A stretch of DNA of 64,000 nucleotides from an uncultured Oscillospiraceae bacterium (GTDB lineage Bacteria > Bacillota > Clostridia > Oscillospirales > Oscillospiraceae): positions 1 through 64,000 of the forward strand of contig CAJUAC010000010.1 of the NCBI GenBank assembly GCA_910583885.1, given 5' to 3'. Shown in pieces: positions 59,709 to 64,000 of the stretch; the first letter of the stretch is position 1; every line of letters begins with the position of its first letter. Made by a program: the position numbers and the translations under genes. The notes beneath the pieces were generated by a model, which worked only from the letters and a program-made list of their open reading frames with translations, had not been told where the DNA came from and made no database searches.

Positions 59709-61041
59709 CCGCCTCCCCGCTGCTGAGCGGGAGGCCATGAATGCGTACTGCGAGCAGTACAAGGCGTTCCTGGATGCCGGCAAGACTGAGCGGGAGTGTG
59801 TGCGGGAGGGCATCCGCCTGGCGGAGGCCCAGGGCTTCCGGCCCTATCAGCGGGGCATGGAGCTGAAGGCCGGTGACAAGGTCTACGTCAACAACCGGGA
59901 GAAGATGCTGATGCTGGCGGTGATCGGCCAGAAGAGCCTGGCTGAGGGCGTGCGTATCAATGCCGCCCACATCGACAGCCCCCGGCTGGACCTGAAGCCC
60001 AACCCCCTCTATGAGGACGGCGAGATGGCCTATCTCAAGACCCACTACTACGGCGGTGTACGCAAGTACCAGTGGGTGACCATCCCCCTGGAGCTCCATG
60101 GCGTGGTGGCGATGAAGGACGGCAAGAACATCACTGTGGCCATCGGCGAGGGCGACGAGCCCAAGCTGGTCATCAGCGACCTGCTGCCCCACCTGGGCGC
60201 GGAGCAGAACAAGAAGCCCCTCAACGAGGGCATCACCGGCGAGCAGCTGAACCTGCTCATCGGCAGTGAGCCCATCGGGGACGGCGAGGAGAAGGAGCGG
60301 GTCAAGCTGGCGGTGATGAAGCTGCTGTACGAGAAGTACGGCTTCACCGAGGATGATTTCCTCTCCGCTGAGCTGGAGGCCGTCCCGGCGGTGAAGGCCA
60401 CTGACATCGGCCTGGACCGCAGCATGATCGGCGCCTACGGCCACGACGACCGTGTATGCGGCTATGCCGGGCTCAAGGCCCTGCTGGATCTGGAGTCCGC
60501 CCCCGCCCACACTGCTGTGTGCATCCTGGCGGACAAGGAGGAGGTCGGCTCCAACGGTATCTCCGGTATGCATACCGCCGCCTTTGACACCTTCATGGAG
60601 GATCTGTGTGAGGGCCAGGGCGTGCCGGTACGGGTATGCCTGGAGAAGAGCTTCTGCCTGTCCGCCGACGTGACAGCGGCCTTTGACCCCAACTTCGCCG
60701 ACGTATATGAGAAGCGCAACGCCTCCCAGCTCAACTACGGCATCTGCCTGTGCAAGTATACCGGCAGCCGTGGCAAGAGCGGCGCCTCTGACGCCTCCGC
60801 CGAGCTGGTGGCCTACGTGCGCCGGGTCTTCGACGAGAAGGATGTTGTCTGGCAGATGGCGGAGATGGGCAAGGTAGACGCCGGCGGCGGCGGCACCGTG
60901 GCCCTCCTCATGGCCAACCGCAACATTGACACACTGGATGCCGGTGTGCCGGTGCTGGCCATGCACGCCCCCTTCGAGGTCGTATCGAAGCTGGACTGCT
61001 ATATGACCTATAAGGCATCCAAGGCCATTTACGAGGCCTGA
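59653..61041 (+). CDS. M18 family aminopeptidase
   Basis: 462 aa. Metallo-aminopeptidase that removes acidic or neutral N-terminal residues. Metal ligands: HIDSPRLDLKP near 99, DKEEVGSNG near 296 and MHAPFEV near the C-terminus; the segment HYYGGVRKYQWV near 130 is family-typical. GGAGGA lies 10 nt upstream of the ATG, within coaE. Cytoplasmic; no signal peptide. Followed by a strong terminator. Confidence 0.93.
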   Translation: MDVKEWKDKVLSHKKNGYDRLPAAEREAMNAYCEQYKAFLDAGKTERECVREGIRLAEAQGFRPYQRGMELKAGDKVYVNNREKMLMLAVIGQKSLAEGVRINAAHIDSPRLDLKPNPLYEDGEMAYLKTHYYGGVRKYQWVTIPLELHGVVAMKDGKNITVAIGEGDEPKLVISDLLPHLGAEQNKKPLNEGITGEQLNLLIGSEPIGDGEEKERVKLAVMKLLYEKYGFTEDDFLSAELEAVPAVKATDIGLDRSMIGAYGHDDRVCGYAGLKALLDLESAPAHTAVCILADKEEVGSNGISGMHTAAFDTFMEDLCEGQGVPVRVCLEKSFCLSADVTAAFDPNFADVYEKRNASQLNYGICLCKYTGSRGKSGASDASAELVAYVRRVFDEKDVVWQMAEMGKVDAGGGGTVALLMANRNIDTLDAGVPVLAMHAPFEVVSKLDCYMTYKASKAIYEA

Positions 61042-61062
61042 TCCCCCATACACAAGCCATGC

Positions 61063-61108
61063 CGTGCGCCCACCTCCTCCGGGAGGCTGGGCGCACGCTG
61101 TTTTATTT
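61063..61108 (+). terminator. Terminator after the M18 gene
   Basis: CGTGCGCCCA with TGGGCGCACG (10 bp) enclosing a CTCC/GGAG stem, then CTGTTTTATTT. Confidence 0.9.
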
Positions 61109-61213
61109 GCCAGTTCCTGCCAAAAAAGGGATGTACGCCGTTTTTTGCATAAATGTGCCGCTCCAATGCATACAATAAGGCAGCCAGATTGGCGGAAAAA
61201 GGAGTGAGCGAGC

Positions 61214-62245
61214 ATGAACAAGGACAGCGCCGCCCGCCGGCGGGCCCAACAGCTCCGCAGCCGGCGGGCAGGGGCACGGGGCCGCTACACCAGCGGGGAT
61301 CAGGCTGTGATCCGCCTGGTGATCTGCGGCATTATTTTTGTGCTGCTGGTAGCGATCAAGCTGCTGTTCCCCCAGGCCGCAAGTAGCCTTGCCCGGTCTG
61401 CCGGGCAGCTGATCGGCCGGGATGCGGACTTTAAGGAGGCCTTTGCCGCCATGGGACGGGCCATCAGCGGCGAGGCGGCCGTCAGCGACTCCCTCCAGGA
61501 CGCCTACACCGCCGTATTCAGCCCCTCGCCCCAGCCCGCAGGAAAGCCCGCCGGTACCAACAGCGCTGCGGCAGAGCCCCCCAGCCTGGATCCTGGGGCG
61601 AAGCTGGTGCGCTATACCACCCCCAGGCTGCCCGTCACACTGGAAGCGGCGGCTGTCACCGAGGTGACAGTGGAGCCGGAGCAGCCTGCTGTCCCCAGAG
61701 CGCCGGAGGGTGGGGTCCCCCCTGCAGCGGAGGCGTCCCAGCCCGGGACGCCTCCATCCACGGCAGAGGACGATACCACCACCACGCCGGCCCTCTCCTA
61801 TGTCTACACCATGCCCGCCATGCCGGACAACGCCAGCCTGGAGCAGCGCAACCTGGGCTTTGACCACTGCACCCCGGTCCACGGCGCCCTCAGCTCCGCC
61901 TTTGGCTGGCGGGAACACCCGGTGGAGGGGGGCAGCCGCTTCCACTACGGTGTGGACCTGGCGGCGGAGGAGGGGACAGATATCCTGGCCTTTGCCGACG
62001 GCACGGTATACGCCACAGGGGAGAGCAGCACCCTGGGCAACTATATCATGCTCCAGCACAGGAGCGGCTATCTCACCCTCTATGCCCATTGCAGCCGCAT
62101 CACCGCCACCGGCGGCAGCGTATCCAAGGGGGAGAAGATCGCAGAGGTGGGCGCTACGGGCCTTGTCACCGGGCCCCATCTCCATTTTGAGCTCCACGAC
62201 GGGGATTTGTACCTGAACCCCATCTTTTATGTGGAAATCGGGTAA
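61214..62245 (+). CDS. SpoIVFA-like M23 metallopeptidase
   Basis: 343 aa; AAAGGAG lies 9 nt before the ATG. Basic N-terminus, one membrane segment near 34-52, a long Pro/Ala/Glu-rich region (to about 200), then an M23 (LytM) domain with FHYGVDLA near 249 and GPHLHFELH near 317 holding the metal and catalytic residues. The gene directly precedes a site-2 protease, so it is probably SpoIVFA, the partner of SpoIVFB in pro-sigma-K processing. Unlike B. subtilis SpoIVFA, the zinc-site residues seem intact. SpoIIQ-like peptidase is an alternative. Confidence 0.8.
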   Translation: MNKDSAARRRAQQLRSRRAGARGRYTSGDQAVIRLVICGIIFVLLVAIKLLFPQAASSLARSAGQLIGRDADFKEAFAAMGRAISGEAAVSDSLQDAYTAVFSPSPQPAGKPAGTNSAAAEPPSLDPGAKLVRYTTPRLPVTLEAAAVTEVTVEPEQPAVPRAPEGGVPPAAEASQPGTPPSTAEDDTTTTPALSYVYTMPAMPDNASLEQRNLGFDHCTPVHGALSSAFGWREHPVEGGSRFHYGVDLAAEEGTDILAFADGTVYATGESSTLGNYIMLQHRSGYLTLYAHCSRITATGGSVSKGEKIAEVGATGLVTGPHLHFELHDGDLYLNPIFYVEIG

Positions 62246-62828
62246 GCTGGAGATCGGCTGGGGCTTTGCCGCCACGTTGGCCCTGGCCCTGCTGGCGGGG
62301 GCTGGCGAGGTGCTGCCCCTGGTGGGGCTGTCCGCCTTCTGCCACGAGCTGGGCCACCTGGGGGCCCTGCGCCTGGCAGGGGCGGAGGTGGAGTGCTTCC
62401 GCCTGAGCGCCTTTGGCGCGGAGATCCAGGCGGATACCCGCTATCTGCCCTATCCCCGGGAGATCCTCTGCACCCTGGCCGGGCCGGCGGTCAACCTGCT
62501 GCTGGCGCTGGTGTTCTCCCGGGTGGCGGGGGATTATGTGCTGGCGGGGGCGAACCTGCTGTTGGGTGTGTTCAACCTGCTGCCCATCCCCTCCCTGGAC
62601 GGCGGGCGGGCGCTGTACCTGCTGGTGAGCTGGTGTGCAGATCCTGTGGCGGCGGACCGGGCCTGCCACCGGATCGGGCTGGGCTGTGCCGCAGCCCTCA
62701 CTGCTGTGGCTTTGGTGCTGACACTCCAGGGCAGGGCGGGCCTCTTCCTCCTGCTGGGGGCTGTGGGGACGCTGCTGCCGCAGCTCCCTGCCCCTGCGCG
62801 GCGGCGGGTGAGGCTCCCTCTCCAATAG
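62229..62828 (+). CDS. Site-2 protease, SpoIVFB-like
   Basis: 199 aa, M50 intramembrane metalloprotease. Zinc motif HELGH at about residues 37-41 (in SAFCHELGHLGAL) and the third ligand in LLPIPSLDGGR near 118-128, in four to six membrane segments. Probably processes pro-sigma-K in the mother cell, together with the preceding M23 protein, whose gene it overlaps by 17 bp. The ribosome site is weak, which suggests translational coupling. Confidence 0.85.
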   Translation: MWKSGKLEIGWGFAATLALALLAGAGEVLPLVGLSAFCHELGHLGALRLAGAEVECFRLSAFGAEIQADTRYLPYPREILCTLAGPAVNLLLALVFSRVAGDYVLAGANLLLGVFNLLPIPSLDGGRALYLLVSWCADPVAADRACHRIGLGCAAALTAVALVLTLQGRAGLFLLLGAVGTLLPQLPAPARRRVRLPLQ

Positions 62829-62834
62829 ACGGGA

Positions 62835-62864
62835 ATCTGTCCGGCGGAGGATCGCCGGACAGAT
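62835..62864 (+). terminator. Terminator of the spoIVF pair
   Basis: A perfect 12-bp stem ATCTGTCCGGCG with its complement and a 6-nt loop, followed by CTTTG. Confidence 0.75.
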
Positions 62865-62889
62865 CTTTGCGCGGGAGTGTATGATATAC

Positions 62890-62918
62890 TTGACATAATG
62901 GCGTGTATAGTATATACT
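62890..62918 (+). promoter_or_regulatory. Promoter with palindromic -10 region
   Basis: Perfect TTGACA (62890-62895) and TATACT (62913-62918), 17-bp spacer. AGTATATACT (62909-62918) is a perfect palindrome over the -10, a candidate operator for the co-encoded XRE regulator. Confidence 0.85.
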
Positions 62919-62942
62919 GTTCCCAGAAGGGAGCGATAGAAC

Positions 62943-63488
62943 ATGACAAATGGGACAAAGAACCTCATATTAGCTGTGCTGCTGGCATTCGCACTTGCCG
63001 CCTTCCTCTGGCCGCTGGCAGCAGGCATCTATGTTGAACAGCGGGACCGGCGCAGGCGCGGTGAACCGCCGGAGTACGACGAGCGGCAGGTGTTGGCCCG
63101 GCTGCAGGCCGGATCCCGCGCCCTGTTTGTCCTGCTGGGCTATCTGACCATCTGGGCTGTGCTGGAGCTGGCGGGGTGGTTTGCCTGGACTGGCAAAATC
63201 CCTCTGATGATCCTCTGCGGCTGCCTGCTGACACTGATGGTCTGGGCGGCAGACTGCATCCTCCACGACGCATGGGCTGGCTGGAGCCAACGGAAACAGA
63301 ACATCCAGGGGTTCTTCTTCCTCATATGGGGGATCCAATTCATGATGCAGGCCCCTGTCCAGATCCGCGCCGGAAATATCGCATGGGGCGCAGCCCTGCT
63401 CCTCCTGGGCGGCGGCTTCCTCATGCTGACCGGGATTGCCGCTTATGCCTCCCGCAGGCAGAGGCTGGACGAGGATACCGCGCCATGA
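62943..63488 (+). CDS. Small multi-pass membrane protein
   Basis: 181 aa; AAGGGAG lies 9 nt before the ATG. Four membrane segments (near 8-27, 58-78, 86-104 and 143-163) with basic loops (RDRRRRGE, SRRQRLDED). It is paired with a 65-aa XRE regulator through a 4-bp overlap. Pairs of a DUF-type membrane protein with a YozG-like XRE regulator are common in gut Firmicutes. Function unknown. Confidence 0.75.
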   Translation: MTNGTKNLILAVLLAFALAAFLWPLAAGIYVEQRDRRRRGEPPEYDERQVLARLQAGSRALFVLLGYLTIWAVLELAGWFAWTGKIPLMILCGCLLTLMVWAADCILHDAWAGWSQRKQNIQGFFFLIWGIQFMMQAPVQIRAGNIAWGAALLLLGGGFLMLTGIAAYASRRQRLDEDTAP

Positions 63489-63682
63489 AGAACCTCCGCC
63501 TGCGGGCAGCCCGGGCGGCGAAGGGCTATTCCCAGCAGGCCCTGGCCGACCTGGTGGGCGCCTCCCGCCAGACCATCAACGCCATTGAGCAGGGGGACTA
63601 CAACCCCACCATCCGGCTCTGTACAGCCATTTGCCGCGCCTTGGGCAAGACCCTGGATGACCTGTTCTGGGAGGAAGAGTAG
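63485..63682 (+). CDS. YozG-like XRE regulator
   Basis: 65 aa from the ATG at 63485, overlapping the membrane-protein stop by 4 bp. Helix-turn-helix KGYSQQALADLVGASRQTI, then NAIEQGDYNPT and a LGKTLDDLFW ending, the classic short Cro/CI-like form that regulates its own operon. It probably acts at the palindrome over the operon's -10. Confidence 0.93.
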   Translation: MKNLRLRAARAAKGYSQQALADLVGASRQTINAIEQGDYNPTIRLCTAICRALGKTLDDLFWEEE

Positions 63683-63685
63683 CCA

Positions 63686-63756
63686 TCCTTTTTCTTTTGC
63701 AAAAGAAAATCGAACGCCCTGCGTCCCTTATCGGGGCGCAGGGCATCTCATTTTTT
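63686..63756 (+). terminator. Repeat copy 5 and terminator
   Basis: An ATCCTTTTTCTTTTG-type A part (63686-63710) right after the XRE stop, then a 12-bp stem GCCCTGCGTCCC with GGGGCGCAGGGC (63716-63744) and ATTTTTT. It ends the membrane-protein/XRE operon. The rest to 63906 holds no clear gene. Confidence 0.8.
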
Positions 63757-63906
63757 GATGCTGCCCCCACTGGGGGAGCCGTCATGCTCAGGCAATCCCA
63801 CAGCGGTGCATCCAGTCAGGAATTGCAAATTGCGTTTGGAGAAGGAGCTTTACAGGGCAAGGCGGACATCCGGCCCGAGCCAGCTGCAAGCTCCTGGCTT
63901 GGCGGA

Positions 63907-64000
63907 CTACTGGGCAAGCGGCAGGATCTCCTGGCGGTAGATATACCGGTGGAACACGATACACAGCGTTGTGGATGCCAGCTCCGACAGGGGGAAAGCC
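63907..64000 (-). CDS. C-terminus of probable MATE-family transporter (partial)
   Basis: The gene enters from the right edge on the leftward strand and ends with TAG at 63907. The last 30 residues (PLSELASTTLCIVFHRYIYR, then QEILPLAQ) resemble the end of MATE efflux transporters, where a final membrane helix is followed by a short tail. With so little visible the family is tentative. Confidence 0.45.
   Translation of the reverse strand, partial: AFPLSELASTTLCIVFHRYIYRQEILPLAQ

Noticed and set aside
1..64000. CRISPR arrays, tRNA or rRNA genes, complete insertion sequences
   Set aside because: No regularly spaced direct repeats, cloverleaf-like genes or transposase genes were seen on either strand.

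Overview
This window (about 62% GC, no tRNA or rRNA genes seen) comes from a spore-forming, anaerobic Firmicute, most likely a gut member of the Oscillospiraceae (Flavonifractor, Intestinimonas or Lawsonibacter type). The basis is the spoIIA operon (spoIIAA-spoIIAB-sigF), a spoIVFA/spoIVFB pair, T-box control near alaS, a CIRCE operator, a class II-type galT, and a Clostridia-type dxs-tlyA-nadK-argR-recN order. The genus is inference.

Layout. 1-1.2 kb: start of a tyrosine recombinase and a phage tail-fibre-like protein, probably a prophage edge. 1.2-6 kb: a penicillin V acylase-like hydrolase and a galK-phzF-galT operon. 6-9 kb: a response regulator with degenerate HD-GYP and GGDEF domains whose 3' end carries a 16-base homopolymer, plus two small proteins. 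9-11.8 kb: a LytTR response regulator and a GHKL histidine kinase whose C-terminus is an RsiV-like (lysozyme-receptor) ectodomain, the most unusual protein here.

11.9-24.5 kb: a long leftward operon. Its promoter drives a roughly 700-nt structured non-coding RNA that I identify as an OLE RNA. A solute-binding-type lipoprotein, the OLE partner protein OapA, dxs, three inserted genes (QueG-like, nucleoside phosphorylase, CAT-like) flanked by inverted copies of a palindromic element, tlyA, nadK, argR, recN and a degenerate M28-like membrane protein follow. 24.5-31.2 kb: a LMW phosphatase, a HIT protein, and an operon led by a T-box (probable Ala specifier) that carries a DUF3887 lipoprotein, a membrane alpha/beta hydrolase and alaS.

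31.3-36 kb: a CD1247-type zinc-ribbon protein, efp, spoIIA, and a CZB-type chemoreceptor. 36.2-40.6 kb: a complete iron/phosphonate/polyamine-class ABC importer with a PHP phosphoesterase. 40.6-44.5 kb: a hypothetical membrane protein, a Sel1-repeat protein, a hairpin-rich intergenic stretch, and a small XRE regulator divergent from a 76-aa protein. 44.5-49.1 kb: an unidentified riboswitch-like leader ahead of ssnA-ygfK (purine or selenium-linked catabolism).

49.1-64 kb: CIRCE-associated hsp20; then ddl, murF, an ABC-F ATPase, a DUF218 protein, a flavodoxin, prfA, an AT-rich DUF3781 island, a DUF4362 lipoprotein, tsaC, coaE, an M18 aminopeptidase, spoIVFA/B, a membrane protein with a co-encoded XRE regulator, and the tail of a probable MATE transporter. 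Most genes are tightly packed, with frequent 4-bp start/stop overlaps and several non-ATG starts.
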